Positions 36,119 through 46,381 are shown, numbered from the stretch's first letter. The stretch: 64,000 bases of DNA from Flavobacterium frigidarium DSM 17623 (GCF_000425505.1 NZ_AUDO01000009.1:62001-126000); one strand, 5' to 3'. A program made the numbers and translations. The notes: generated by a model from the sequence alone, not told the origin.

Positions 36119-37684
36119 TTATTGAATTACTTTTGGAAACAATATTTGGTAAAGACTTAAATCTATCTTTTTCAATGTTGCCCCATACTTTTCATTTATT
36201 GCCGTGCTAAATGCGTTTGCTATTAAAGCATAACCTCTAGGACTTGGATGTATTCCGTCCAATGAAAAACCACCTCCTGTAACATAAGCAGATGTAGTTG
36301 TAAAACCATTCGCTACGATACCTCCCGTTGACAGCTGTGTCATAATAGCCTTAGTATCAACAAATGCCAATCCTTTTGAGTCTGCTGCCGCCTTAATACT
36401 TACATTGTAGGCATCTGTAGCCAATTTAATTTCAGAAATCTCTGATGGAATCAAAACATGAGTATCTTGCAATGGAAAAGTAATTCCAAACTTATTTAAA
36501 GGGGAAGGCGGAGCCATCCCAAGACCAGAATTACTAGTAGTAGGAGCCGCCCCAATAACTGACTGAGTAGGTAATAGAATTAAATCAGTAGCAGTAGCTT
36601 GACGTGCCTGACCAAAAACAGCACCGTAAAAAGCTGCTGTTTGCGCTCCTAACGAAGGAGTAAAAGCAGCAGTTAATTGAGCAGATAAATTAGGTAATGA
36701 TTCGTCTTTAATTAATAATGGATTTGAAGTCGTGGCAGATAGTAATTTAATACGATCACTAGCCCCAAAAGCTGTTAAAGCAGCATTTAGAGGTCCATAC
36801 AATAAAGTGTTGAGCTGTGCCACTGTTGCCTCTCCTACTGCAACATTTCCTCCTCCAAGCACAGTAACAGATATAGGATTGTATGGAACTGTTTTAAAAT
36901 AAGGAAGCGTATTAACATAAGGCAGATTAGCCACAACGCCTTTAGCTCCATTAGCAGTTAAATTAGTCACCAAACTCGAATATATATTTGCAAAAACCGC
37001 AGGATCAGTGATATCACTTGAACCGTAAGTAGCAGGGTTTGCATTACCCGTTTGATTTACACCAACTCCACCAGATGTAGCATAACCAAGAACATCGTTA
37101 CCACCAATCCATAGAGAAAAAAATGTTGGCGCTTGTACCAAGGCGTCTGCTATCACAGTTGCAGTATTTGAAGTTGCAAATCGAGCATAGTAAGGATTTG
37201 CAGCTCCGGCTGGCACCCCTGCAAAACTTCCATATCCCGGAGCTACTAAATGATAACTCTTAGCGCCTGGAACTCCTAAATTATTGAAGGGCCCGCTAAT
37301 ACGAGCTGTAACTTCAGTAGTGGGAGCACCATCAACGGGAGCGGGACCTGCACCATTAAAATACAATCTTACCGCAGCTACTGGATTACCAGCAAATAAT
37401 AACCCCCCAATATTATCAGACACTAATGGAGTCTTGAATTCACCTCCACCTGCCTCAACAAATTGCTGCGCTAATAGATTAGGGTACGCGCCTTGTTGCC
37501 CTTTTATAAACAGAGCACCATCACTGTATCCAGCTGCAAAAGAATCTCCTAATGCAACATATTTACTAAATACTGCCGAACCTGGAGTTGCAGCTGCTTC
37601 GGTCATTGAATCATTTGAATCATCACTACTACAAGCTACCATAGATAAAGAGACTAATAGTAGCGCTTTTATATTTTTTATCAT
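36119..37684 (-). CDS. SGNH-family esterase/lipase-like lipoprotein
   Basis: 521 aa. Lipoprotein signal peptide with C18 (LSMVACSSDD). SGNH/GDSL hydrolase blocks are visible: nucleophile block ALGDSFAAGYS (GDS 46-48), WIGGNDVLGY (GGND 194-197) and SLDGIHPSPRG (D476, H479). It is thus probably an active esterase at the outer membrane. It directly follows a TonB-dependent receptor gene (38 bases), so both could handle the same esterified or lipid-like substrate. The exact substrate cannot be told. Confidence 0.85.
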   Translation of the reverse strand: MIKNIKALLLVSLSMVACSSDDSNDSMTEAAATPGSAVFSKYVALGDSFAAGYSDGALFIKGQQGAYPNLLAQQFVEAGGGEFKTPLVSDNIGGLLFAGNPVAAVRLYFNGAGPAPVDGAPTTEVTARISGPFNNLGVPGAKSYHLVAPGYGSFAGVPAGAANPYYARFATSNTATVIADALVQAPTFFSLWIGGNDVLGYATSGGVGVNQTGNANPATYGSSDITDPAVFANIYSSLVTNLTANGAKGVVANLPYVNTLPYFKTVPYNPISVTVLGGGNVAVGEATVAQLNTLLYGPLNAALTAFGASDRIKLLSATTSNPLLIKDESLPNLSAQLTAAFTPSLGAQTAAFYGAVFGQARQATATDLILLPTQSVIGAAPTTSNSGLGMAPPSPLNKFGITFPLQDTHVLIPSEISEIKLATDAYNVSIKAAADSKGLAFVDTKAIMTQLSTGGIVANGFTTTSAYVTGGGFSLDGIHPSPRGYALIANAFSTAINEKYGATLKKIDLSLYQILFPKVIQ

Positions 37685-37722
37685 TTTTAGATGTTTTTAT
37701 TTTATTAAGAAATACTGTCAGT

Positions 37723-40557
37723 TTACGGAGTAATGGTCCATGAAGCAAAATATTGCTGACCAATTAGACCTGCACCCAATACTTGAGCATATTCTTTTCC
37801 TCCAATATTAGCAGCACCAATTTTTAATATTGACTTTAGTTTAGGAAAACTATAATTCACCTGAGCATCAACAACGGTAGCAGCATCAATCATACCGTCA
37901 ACCATAGAAGATTGCCACAAATAAGAGCTGCTGTATCTAGCACTGATATTGAAACCAAAGTTCTCAAATAATTTTTCGTTTCCAAACGATGCTTTAACTC
38001 TGTGTTTAGGTGTATTGAATCCTGCTTCAAAACTAGGGTCCTTTGATTGATCAAAACTAAAATCTGCGTAGTTGTAATTTACACTTACCTCAAAATCTCT
38101 GTAAACTTTTCTACCCAGACCTATTCCGAAACCTAGGGATTTAATTTCTAAAGGTGTATTAGTATACAATTGAAAAGTACGTGTATTGCCACTTTGCAAT
38201 GCTTGTAAAGCTTTTGGCCCTTCTGGATTTGTTAACCCACCACCATCTAAAGCTTGCCCATATAAAGGAGTAATAACATTTAAATTACCTATAAAATTGT
38301 TATAGACATTATAGTAACCGTTAATATCAATAGACGTTTTATTGATAAATGATCTATAACCTAATTCAATCGCCTTAACCTCTTCTGGCTTTACTAAATT
38401 AGCATTAGTTTTTTGCAGTAAGGCAGGATTTCCCGCTGCCGCAAATGCTAAAACGGATGAAGCAAGGTAAGAGTTATTATACGCTCTTGTACCATCGATA
38501 GTTTGAGAACCATTTCCGTTGTTAAGTACCTTACCTACATCACCTTTAATATCTATTGTCTCTACAAAACGTGTTAAGTTGTCTGGAGCAGAACCTAATA
38601 ATACTGCACTTCCAACATTAAACCCAATATATTGATCTTGCGTAGATGGATTTCTAAAACCCGTTTGAAACGAAGCTCTAAAATTATGTTTTCTACTTTC
38701 GCCACCCGAGTAAACAAATGAAACCCTAGGCGAAACATTTCCATCAAAGTTCTTAGATTTATCATAACGCACAGATCCTGTAAACTTTAACCGATCATCT
38801 ATCATTTTTTTAGATACTTGCGTATAAGCACCGTACTCATTATATAAAATAGGACCATCAGCATCTGTATAAATTCTACCATGAGAATTCAGCTCGTACT
38901 GCCTGTAAGAACCTCCAACTTGTATTTCAGCAAATTCTATTAGATCCTTAAAGTTGTAATTGGCATCAGAATGGTAGATTCTTGAATTGTCTACTAATTT
39001 AGAACCTGTAAGCACATCTTCCCCAGATATAACTTTATTAAATGCATTTTTAAAACCCTGAGTACCTGGAAGCAATCTTGTTCCTCTTGGGTCGTTTCCA
39101 TTAATATTTGGAGTTAATACCAATCCTCCAATTAAGCCGGAAGGGCTAATGTTGTAATCAGCAAAATTTCTAGCTGCACTATGAGCAACTTCAGGTTTTT
39201 GACCAGCTAAAGTAGCATTAGCAAATGCATTTCCATAATCTGTAAACCAGTTCGTATCCGACTTCCATTGTCGATTGATATTTATCCCCGTAAACAACAT
39301 ATCGTACGATTCACCACCGTCCTCAGTAGTGGTATATCCTCTCACAAAAAAGTTCTTACCTTTAACTTCTAGCTTGTGCTGCTGCATGAAAAAGTTATTC
39401 AAATAATATCTGTTGGCCCCTTGATAAACAGCGTTACCATAACCAAACTTACTCTGCCAAATCACCTCTAGATTTTCGTCCCCTAAAGGTCTATAATGTA
39501 AAGAGAAATCGATTTTAGTATTACTTGCTTTATTATCAGTAAGATCTGTTTCATTATAACCAGTCCTTGAAATTTTTTCAGAAGGCAATGTTGGCGCAGC
39601 TATTACAGTAGACACCTCGTCACCATACACATTAATACCGTCATAGCCGTAATGGCTTCTATCTCTTCCTGCAACAGTTCTATCATCTGTATTTGTAGCA
39701 AACCAGTCTGTACCGCGCATGTAGGTAAAGTTAGCTTTGGCTGCAATTTTCGGACTGAAAGCATGTGCTAAACGAATTCCGTAATCAATGTAATCATTGT
39801 TTCCGGCAGCTTTTTGAGAAGTCTGTCCAAATTTTGCATAAGCCGTTATTCCAGGACTTGTGAATGGATTTTTACTCGTCATAAATAAAATACCATTAAA
39901 AGCATTTGCACCATACAATGCAGAAGAAGCACCTGGCAAAAGCTCTACACTTTGAACATCAATTTCTGAAATACCAATCATATTTCCTAAAACGAAATTT
40001 AATAAGGGTGAAGCGTTATCCATACCGTCAACCAATTGCATAAAACGAGTATTGGCTACAGTAGCAAATCCACGAGTGTTAATCGATTTGAAAGACAAAC
40101 TACTAGTATTCATTTGCACCTCTTTCATATTTTCTAGACCATCATAAAAAGAAGCAGATGCCGATTTTTTAATATCAGCAACTCCCATTCTTTCAATGGT
40201 AACGGGAGACTCTAATACACGCTCCGGAGTACGAGAGGCCGACACTACAATCTCATTTAACAGGTTATCTTCTTCGCTCAAAACCACAACAACTTTCTGA
40301 TTTTTACTCGTAATTGTTAATTTTTTCGATTCAAAACCAACGCTAGAAATTTCAATTGAAAATGGTAATTTACTAGAAGTTTTTAAAATAAAATTTCCTT
40401 GTGCATCAGTAACCGTACCATCTGAACTACCCACTACTGTTACATTAGCCCCTATAATTGACTGCTTGGAACTTTCTTGCACCATCCCTGACACAGAATT
40501 TTGCGCAAAGCTGATATTTGCAAAGAATGCGATTAAAATAATTAGATAATTTCTCAT
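37723..40557 (-). CDS. TonB-dependent outer-membrane receptor with carboxypeptidase-like N-terminal domain
   Basis: 944 aa. Signal peptide MRNYLIILIAFFANISFAQ. Residues about 20-105 form the carboxypeptidase-regulatory-like domain (SGMVQESSKQSIIGANVTVV, DAQGNFIL). Residues about 115-225 form the plug (VVSASRTPERVLESPVTIER, LPGASSALYGANAFNGIL). The rest is a 22-strand-type barrel. There is no SusD partner, so it is not a classical polysaccharide locus. The next gene encodes an SGNH lipoprotein. Ligand unknown. Confidence 0.9.
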   Translation of the reverse strand: MRNYLIILIAFFANISFAQNSVSGMVQESSKQSIIGANVTVVGSSDGTVTDAQGNFILKTSSKLPFSIEISSVGFESKKLTITSKNQKVVVVLSEEDNLLNEIVVSASRTPERVLESPVTIERMGVADIKKSASASFYDGLENMKEVQMNTSSLSFKSINTRGFATVANTRFMQLVDGMDNASPLLNFVLGNMIGISEIDVQSVELLPGASSALYGANAFNGILFMTSKNPFTSPGITAYAKFGQTSQKAAGNNDYIDYGIRLAHAFSPKIAAKANFTYMRGTDWFATNTDDRTVAGRDRSHYGYDGINVYGDEVSTVIAAPTLPSEKISRTGYNETDLTDNKASNTKIDFSLHYRPLGDENLEVIWQSKFGYGNAVYQGANRYYLNNFFMQQHKLEVKGKNFFVRGYTTTEDGGESYDMLFTGININRQWKSDTNWFTDYGNAFANATLAGQKPEVAHSAARNFADYNISPSGLIGGLVLTPNINGNDPRGTRLLPGTQGFKNAFNKVISGEDVLTGSKLVDNSRIYHSDANYNFKDLIEFAEIQVGGSYRQYELNSHGRIYTDADGPILYNEYGAYTQVSKKMIDDRLKFTGSVRYDKSKNFDGNVSPRVSFVYSGGESRKHNFRASFQTGFRNPSTQDQYIGFNVGSAVLLGSAPDNLTRFVETIDIKGDVGKVLNNGNGSQTIDGTRAYNNSYLASSVLAFAAAGNPALLQKTNANLVKPEEVKAIELGYRSFINKTSIDINGYYNVYNNFIGNLNVITPLYGQALDGGGLTNPEGPKALQALQSGNTRTFQLYTNTPLEIKSLGFGIGLGRKVYRDFEVSVNYNYADFSFDQSKDPSFEAGFNTPKHRVKASFGNEKLFENFGFNISARYSSSYLWQSSMVDGMIDAATVVDAQVNYSFPKLKSILKIGAANIGGKEYAQVLGAGLIGQQYFASWTITP

Positions 40558-40708
40558 TTAATGCCCCGTTTTAAGATTAGTCCAACTAAACTACATTAAA
40601 ATTTTTAAATTAACAATTATTTAAGACAAATATTATACATATGTTAAATTTTAGTTTAAGATCTCAAGTCAAATGACATTCAAAAATTCTACTAAAACAG
40701 CTAAAAAC

Positions 40709-40742
40709 AAAAAAACGAGATGTTAACACATCTCGTTTTTTA
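40709..40742. terminator. Terminator of the glgA-like - DUF4270 - glmS operon
   Basis: AAAAACGAGATG / CATCTCGTTTTT hairpin with a 6-base loop and T tracts on both strands, 20 bases after the glmS stop. Confidence 0.9.
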
Positions 40743-40762
40743 AACTTTATTTTGGAAGAGTA

Positions 40763-42607
40763 CTACTCTACAGTAACCGATTTAGCTAAATTTCTAGGCT
40801 GATCCACATTACATTCTCTCATAACAGCAATGTGGTATGATAATAACTGCAAAGGAATTGTTGTCAATAATGGAGACAAAGCATCCGAAGTTTCTGGGAT
40901 TTCAATTACGAAATCAGCAAGTTTACGAACCTCAGTATCCCCCTTAGTTACAACAGCAATAATTCTACCGCTTCTAGATTTTATCTCTTGAATATTACTT
41001 ACAATTTTATCGTAATGCCCTTTTTTTGGTGCGATTACTACAACCGGCATTTGTTCATCAATTAAAGCAATAGGACCATGTTTCATTTCAGCCGCTGGAT
41101 ATCCTTCTGCATGGATGTATGAAATTTCTTTTAATTTCAACGCACCCTCTAATGCAACAGGAAAGTTATATCCTCTACCTAAGTAAAGACAGTTAGGAGC
41201 ATCAATAAATGTCGCTGCAATTTCTTTAGCAATATCATTAGTACCCAATGCTTCTTTTACTTTTTCAGGAATTAATTCTAATTCTTGAAGATACATGTGG
41301 TAATCTGTATTTGACAAAGTTCCTTTTGCTTTTGCTAAACGCAAAGCAATCATCGTTAGTACAGTAATTTGAGTTGTAAATGCTTTTGTTGAAGCTACTC
41401 CAATTTCTGGACCAGCGTGTGTATAAGCACCTGCATGTGTTTCTCTAGAAATAGAAGAACCCACGACATTACATACACCAAAAACAAATGCACCTTTTTC
41501 TTTAGCTAATTTAATAGCCGCCATAGTATCAGCCGTTTCACCTGATTGTGAAATAGCAATCACTACATCTTTAGGACCTATGATAGGATTTCTATATCTA
41601 AATTCAGAAGCATATTCTACCTCAACAGGAACTCTTGTAAATTCTTCAAAAATATATTCTGCTACTAATCCTGCATGCCATGATGTTCCACATGCCACTA
41701 TAATAATACGATCAGCGTTTAAGAATTTCTCTAAGTTATCCTCGATCCCAGCCATACGAATAATTCCTTCGTTAGCAAGTAGTCTCCCTCTATAAGTATC
41801 CTTAATCACACTAGGCTGCTCATAAATTTCCTTAAGCATAAAATGATCGTACCCTCCTTTTTCAATTTGCTCTAAATTCATTTTAAGCTCTTGAATATAA
41901 GGATCAACTAAACTATCATCTTTAATTTTTCTAACTTTCATCTGCTTATGAAGTCGGATATTTGCCATCTCTCCATCCTCAAGATAAACTGCATTAGAGG
42001 TATATTCGATAAAAGGAGAAGCATCAGAAGCGATAAAATACTCTCCTTCTCCAATTCCAATTGCCAAAGGACTACCTAAACGGGCAGCAACGATTTCATT
42101 CGGATTTTTTTTATCAAAAACTGCAATTGCATATGCACCTACAACTTGATTTAAAGCTACTTGAACCGCTTTTCCTAATTTTAATTTCTCTTTCTTTTGA
42201 ACCTCTTCAATTAGATTAATTAAAACTTCAGTGTCTGTATCAGAATGAAACACATATCCTCTTTTAATTAACTCTTCTTTTAAAGGTGCATAATTTTCTA
42301 TAATTCCGTTATGAATAATAACTAAATCACCTGAATTAGAAACATGTGGGTGTGAATTCACATCGTTAGGAACTCCATGAGTAGCCCATCTTGTATGCCC
42401 AATACCAATTGTACCGCTCATATTAATAGCAGCTGATTTTTGTTCAAGATCAACCACCTTACCTTTAGTCTTACTAACTACGATATCATTTCCGTCATAA
42501 ATCATTACTCCTGCACTATCGTACCCTCTGTATTCTAAACGCTGCAACCCTTTAATTACTATAGGATAAGCTTCTCTATGACCTATATATCCAACAATTC
42601 CACACAT
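40763..42607 (-). CDS. glmS: Glutamine-fructose-6-phosphate aminotransferase (isomerizing)
   Basis: Makes glucosamine-6-phosphate for peptidoglycan and LPS. 614 aa. N-terminal glutaminase with nucleophile C2 (MCGIVGYIG, RLEYRGYDSAG); then two SIS domains (ACGTSWHAG, SQSGETADTMAA, LGRGYNFPVALEGALKLKEI) and the C-terminal PRNLAKSVTVE. All catalytic motifs intact. Starts 3 bases after the DUF4270 lipoprotein, so they are co-transcribed and probably coupled. No glmS ribozyme is seen, as expected outside Firmicutes. Confidence 0.97.
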   Translation of the reverse strand: MCGIVGYIGHREAYPIVIKGLQRLEYRGYDSAGVMIYDGNDIVVSKTKGKVVDLEQKSAAINMSGTIGIGHTRWATHGVPNDVNSHPHVSNSGDLVIIHNGIIENYAPLKEELIKRGYVFHSDTDTEVLINLIEEVQKKEKLKLGKAVQVALNQVVGAYAIAVFDKKNPNEIVAARLGSPLAIGIGEGEYFIASDASPFIEYTSNAVYLEDGEMANIRLHKQMKVRKIKDDSLVDPYIQELKMNLEQIEKGGYDHFMLKEIYEQPSVIKDTYRGRLLANEGIIRMAGIEDNLEKFLNADRIIIVACGTSWHAGLVAEYIFEEFTRVPVEVEYASEFRYRNPIIGPKDVVIAISQSGETADTMAAIKLAKEKGAFVFGVCNVVGSSISRETHAGAYTHAGPEIGVASTKAFTTQITVLTMIALRLAKAKGTLSNTDYHMYLQELELIPEKVKEALGTNDIAKEIAATFIDAPNCLYLGRGYNFPVALEGALKLKEISYIHAEGYPAAEMKHGPIALIDEQMPVVVIAPKKGHYDKIVSNIQEIKSRSGRIIAVVTKGDTEVRKLADFVIEIPETSDALSPLLTTIPLQLLSYHIAVMRECNVDQPRNLAKSVTVE

Positions 42608-42610
42608 ATA

Positions 42611-44215
42611 TTACTTATTAGATTTTGTATAATAAATTTCCAATTTTAATCTTTTATCAGCACTAACTGCTTTTGAACCATATAAAACAACTCCTTGCGG
42701 ACTCATAACAGATGCCGTAGCAACATCTTCAATGGTGCTATTTGCCACTTTTAACTTACTTGTAGATATTGTATTAATATCCTCTGTAACAACCACACCT
42801 AATTTTACATTAGTAGAATCTTGGTTTTTAATTAAATTTCTAATTTGGTCTGTGATCCTGATCTTATAAGTATTATCACTTTCTGTAGTTTTATTTAGCA
42901 AACCATTAAATATAAGCTTACTTGCTTTAAGCGATGTACCAGCTGTAAGATCTGTAGCATGATCTACAACTCTAGTGCTATTATCAACATCATATAGATA
43001 TATTCTATTCACCTTAGCATCACTCCCTGAAGTTGTGGCATCAACATGAAAAACAAGATTCGCTTCGTTTATTAACCAATTATTTGATCTAAGAATGTCT
43101 AATTCATCTGCAACCCCATTAGGTGTACCTGTTTTACCATCTGACCCATATAAATCTTTACCAAATAATTCTACAATTGCCATTGATCCTTGACCGCCCT
43201 TTAAATATAACTTCTCATCGCCAGTAATCTTGTTTGCATTTGTTGTGGCATCAGTATACGCAGCTTTTTTATTGCTCTCTTGCAGTAAGCTAACCGTGTT
43301 TCCAGTTAAATTAATAACAACTGACTTGTCTACACGAGTAGCATCAGTTAAAGATGTGTCTTCCTTATAATTAATTGTGATTTTACCCTCACTAAAATTT
43401 AACATTGCTAAAGCTGACGGGCTAGTTCCAGATTTTTCAACTTTAAAGTATAGCCCTCTAAAGTAATCTCTAAAAGTATCTGCCGTTGTTAATTTACCTG
43501 AATTAGCAGCATCAATTATTTTAGTTTTAAAGTAAGCCTTGTTTAAATTCAATCGCATGCCTGGCTTTGTTCTAGTAACTGTAGTTACTCCATCAGTAGT
43601 TACTGATGATTTATATTCTGCAGCACTAAATACGAAAGCGTCATTTTCAGTTACATCAGTAGCGTCGTTTAAACGAGCACCCACCTTTGAATTATCGAAA
43701 TCAGAATTTTGATCTGTATAATATTTTTGTGCTTCTTTAAAACCAGTAGTTGGATCTAAATTACGCATGAAATATCCCGACTCATAAACGCTTAATTTTA
43801 TTTTTGCATCAGATGGACCATAGATAGAATCTAACTCGTAAGTACTATCACCATTAACATCAATTGTTTTTTGTACACTAAAATATGGTATTGTCAAAAC
43901 AACACTTTCAATCACGGGGTTGTTACCAAATGTAGGCGCTACAGTTTGCAAAGCAACTTGTGTATTAAAATTAGCCGTTGTAGTACCAAATGCCTCTGTG
44001 TCATAAATACCTAACGCGTTAACCGGAAGGTTATTTGATTGCACCGCACTAATCTTTTGATTGTACGCAATCACCTCTGAAGTCAACTTTTCAAAACCAA
44101 AATGGTCGTCTCCTACTATTCCGTCACCTATTGTATTCACATCTTTATCACATGAGAATAAAGAAATAGCAACCGAGGCTAAAAGGATTTTCTTAAAAAA
44201 AGAACTATTAAACAT
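42611..44215 (-). CDS. DUF4270-family lipoprotein
   Basis: 534 aa, lipoprotein signal with C22 (ISLFSCDKD). The start of the mature protein (NTIGDGIVGDDHFGF), then KISAVQSNNLPVNALGIYD and the later LVFHVDATTSG block match what I know of DUF4270, a Bacteroidota-specific family without known function. The body is beta-rich. It lies between the glycogen-synthase-like gene (22 bases) and glmS (3 bases); this order is, from memory, frequent in Flavobacteriaceae and hints at a cell-envelope role. Confidence 0.82.
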   Translation of the reverse strand: MFNSSFFKKILLASVAISLFSCDKDVNTIGDGIVGDDHFGFEKLTSEVIAYNQKISAVQSNNLPVNALGIYDTEAFGTTTANFNTQVALQTVAPTFGNNPVIESVVLTIPYFSVQKTIDVNGDSTYELDSIYGPSDAKIKLSVYESGYFMRNLDPTTGFKEAQKYYTDQNSDFDNSKVGARLNDATDVTENDAFVFSAAEYKSSVTTDGVTTVTRTKPGMRLNLNKAYFKTKIIDAANSGKLTTADTFRDYFRGLYFKVEKSGTSPSALAMLNFSEGKITINYKEDTSLTDATRVDKSVVINLTGNTVSLLQESNKKAAYTDATTNANKITGDEKLYLKGGQGSMAIVELFGKDLYGSDGKTGTPNGVADELDILRSNNWLINEANLVFHVDATTSGSDAKVNRIYLYDVDNSTRVVDHATDLTAGTSLKASKLIFNGLLNKTTESDNTYKIRITDQIRNLIKNQDSTNVKLGVVVTEDINTISTSKLKVANSTIEDVATASVMSPQGVVLYGSKAVSADKRLKLEIYYTKSNK

Positions 44216-44237
44216 ACACTAAAAAAAATTAAATTTA

Positions 44238-45041
44238 TTATACCTCGTTGTTGTAAAAGTTGATATATGCTTCAGCAAAAGCATCTTTAGCGACGTAAGG
44301 TAAAAAAGGTTTCCCTGAAGCTTCTATATATTTTGTTAAACTTGATGACACTCCTTCTGAAGCAATAATTACTCCGTCAGAATGATCAATTGTCGCTTTA
44401 ATAATACTCTCATAATCTGGGTTTTTTAAATTCTCAATAGCATCTAATGGCACACCATCTAATTGAATTTTATTAACCATCTCTGCATCTAAAGTTCCTT
44501 CAAAAGACTGACTGTAGACAGAAGTGATTATTTTAGTATCAGAAAACAAAGCTTCATTTTTATAATAATGCTTCATATAAATTGGTAACATTGCTGCCAT
44601 CCAACCATGAACATGAATAATATCTGGAACCCAATTTAATTTCTTAACCGTCTCTACAACTCCTTTTGCAAAGAAAATAGCACGCTCATCATTATCGGCA
44701 TACATCACACCATCTTCATCAGCAAATGTAGCCTTTCTCTTAAAGTACTCTTCGTTATCAATAAAGTAAACTTGAATACGCTCTTTTGGTATAGACGCAA
44801 CCTTAATAATTAAAGGCATATCTAGATCATTCACCACCAAGTTCATACCTGAAAGCCTAATCACTTCATGTAATTGATGCCTTCTCTCATTTATATTCCC
44901 GTATCTCGGCATGAAAATTCTTATTTGTCCACCTTGATCGTTAACCATCTTTGGCACGTCATAAGACATTAAAGAAACTTCATTCTCAGCTAAATAAGGC
45001 ACCACTTCAGATGATACGTATAATATCCTCTTATCTTTCAT
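44238..45041 (-). CDS. Glycogen/starch synthase-like protein, single GT5 domain, probably non-catalytic
   Basis: 267 aa. The N-terminal half resembles GT5 glycogen synthases: ILYVSSEVVPY at residues 6-16, RIFMPRYGNINERRHQLHEV, and PDIIHVHGWMAAMLPIYMK. However the ADP-glucose motif K-x-G-G-L, expected directly after EVxPF, is replaced by AENEVSLMS (residues 18-26), and the whole C-terminal glycosyltransferase domain (about 220 aa) is missing. The gene ends normally, with the next operon gene after 22 bases, so this is not a recent truncation. A regulatory or structural role is more likely than glycogen synthesis. Confidence 0.8.
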   Translation of the reverse strand: MKDKRILYVSSEVVPYLAENEVSLMSYDVPKMVNDQGGQIRIFMPRYGNINERRHQLHEVIRLSGMNLVVNDLDMPLIIKVASIPKERIQVYFIDNEEYFKRKATFADEDGVMYADNDERAIFFAKGVVETVKKLNWVPDIIHVHGWMAAMLPIYMKHYYKNEALFSDTKIITSVYSQSFEGTLDAEMVNKIQLDGVPLDAIENLKNPDYESIIKATIDHSDGVIIASEGVSSSLTKYIEASGKPFLPYVAKDAFAEAYINFYNNEV

Positions 45042-45079
45042 ATTGTAATTTGCTTAGTTTATTGGTAATAAAAACCACG

Positions 45080-45087
45080 CAAAATTA
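45080..45087 (-). promoter_or_regulatory. Probable -7 box (TAATTTTG) of the glgA-like operon
   Basis: Matches TAnnTTTG on -, 39 bases before the start at 45041. Lies in the 108-base divergent gap shared with panC. Confidence 0.45.
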
Positions 45088-45118
45088 CAAAATTTTATGC
45101 AGTTATTAACTAATATAT

Positions 45119-45126
45119 TATGTTTG
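45119..45126 (+). promoter_or_regulatory. Probable -7 box (TATGTTTG) of panC-panD
   Basis: Matches TAnnTTTG. It contains the upstream ATG at 45120 that opens the longest frame, so that ATG is part of the promoter; the true panC start is downstream. Confidence 0.5.
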
Positions 45127-45149
45127 CATATAATTTAAATAAAATAACG

Positions 45150-45998
45150 ATGCATATTTTCAATGGAAAAGCCAATTTAATAGCTCATTTATCAGCTATT
45201 AAGACTAGTAATTCCACTATTGGCTTTGTTCCCACAATGGGCGCTCTACATCAAGGACACCTGTCGTTAATGCAACAATCTACATCAGAAAATACTTTCA
45301 CAGTAGTTAGTATATTTGTAAATCCAACCCAGTTTAACAATCCTGACGATCTTTTAAAATATCCACGAACGCTTGACCAAGATGTGGCCAAAATAAACGC
45401 ATTTAATTCTAGTATTATTGTCTTTGCTCCTTCTGTAAACGATATTTATGAAGAGAATGTATCTTCTGACTCTTTCGATTTTGATGGATTAGAAAATCAA
45501 ATGGAAGGTAAATTTCGACCTGGACACTATGACGGCGTAGGAACAATTGTAAAAAAATTATTCGAAATAGTTACTCCCACCACAGCCTATTTTGGCGAGA
45601 AAGATTTTCAGCAATTGCAAATCGTCAGAAAGATGGTTGAAAAAAACAATTTATCTATTAAGGTTATTGGCTGCGACATTTTTAGAGAGGCAAACGGCCT
45701 TGCAATGAGTTCGCGTAATGAAAGATTAACTGCCGAACATCGGGAAGAAGCGTCATTTATCTACAAAACTTTACTAGAAGTTAGAGAAAAATTTTCCACT
45801 CATACAGCAGCGCAAATTAATGAATGGGTTGAAGAAATCTTTACTAAAATTCCTTCATTCGAATTAGAATATTTCCAAATTGCAGATGAGGAAACTTTAT
45901 TACCTTTGGACAAAAAAATTGACACAAAAACCTATCGCGCTTTTATAGCCGTTTTTGTGAATAATATTCGATTGATAGATACCATTTCATTAAATTAA
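45150..45998 (+). CDS. panC: Pantothenate synthetase (pantoate-beta-alanine ligase)
   Basis: Joins pantoate and beta-alanine with ATP. Motifs: [16 protein letters not shown] (HIGH-like), [28 protein letters not shown], and [13 protein letters not shown]; then [10 protein letters not shown] (KMSKS-like region). I use ATG 45150 ([10 protein letters not shown]), 282 aa, the usual size. The longer frame from 45120 starts inside a promoter box. Followed after 14 bases by panD, which supplies beta-alanine; panB is not in the window. Confidence 0.95.
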   Translation: MHIFNGKANLIAHLSAIKTSNSTIGFVPTMGALHQGHLSLMQQSTSENTFTVVSIFVNPTQFNNPDDLLKYPRTLDQDVAKINAFNSSIIVFAPSVNDIYEENVSSDSFDFDGLENQMEGKFRPGHYDGVGTIVKKLFEIVTPTTAYFGEKDFQQLQIVRKMVEKNNLSIKVIGCDIFREANGLAMSSRNERLTAEHREEASFIYKTLLEVREKFSTHTAAQINEWVEEIFTKIPSFELEYFQIADEETLLPLDKKIDTKTYRAFIAVFVNNIRLIDTISLN

Positions 45999-46012
45999 TA
46001 TATTTTTGTAGC

Positions 46013-46363
46013 ATGCAAATTCAAGTATTAAAATCAAAGATCCACAGAGTCAAAGTAACAGGAGCCGATTTAAATTATATCGGTAGTATTACTATAGACG
46101 AAACACTTCTAGAGGCTTCAAATATTATCGAAGGGGAAAAAGTTGCCATTGTTAACATCAACAATGGAGAACGTTTTGAAACTTATGCGATAAAAGGAAA
46201 AAAAGATTCTGGTGAAATAACGTTAAATGGTCCTGCTGCCAGAAAAGTTCAAAAAGACGATATAATTATTATTATATCATACGCGACTTTAGAATTTGAG
46301 GAGGCTAAAACATTTAAACCATGGATTATTTTTCCTAATGAAAACGACAATTCGTTAACTTAG
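46013..46363 (+). CDS. panD: Aspartate 1-decarboxylase (pyruvoyl enzyme)
   Basis: Makes beta-alanine for pantothenate. 116 aa. The self-cleavage site G24-S25 is visible in LNYIGSITI, giving the pyruvoyl group from S25. Other family residues: KIHRVKVT at the N-terminus and [12 protein letters not shown]. It forms an operon with panC. Confidence 0.96.
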   Translation: MQIQVLKSKIHRVKVTGADLNYIGSITIDETLLEASNIIEGEKVAIVNINNGERFETYAIKGKKDSGEITLNGPAARKVQKDDIIIIISYATLEFEEAKTFKPWIIFPNENDNSLT

Positions 46364-46381
46364 AAGTTTAAAAATTATAAT

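Noticed and set aside
42611..44237. glmS ribozyme or other leader upstream of glmS
   Set aside because: Only 3 bases separate the DUF4270 gene from glmS, leaving no room for a leader RNA.
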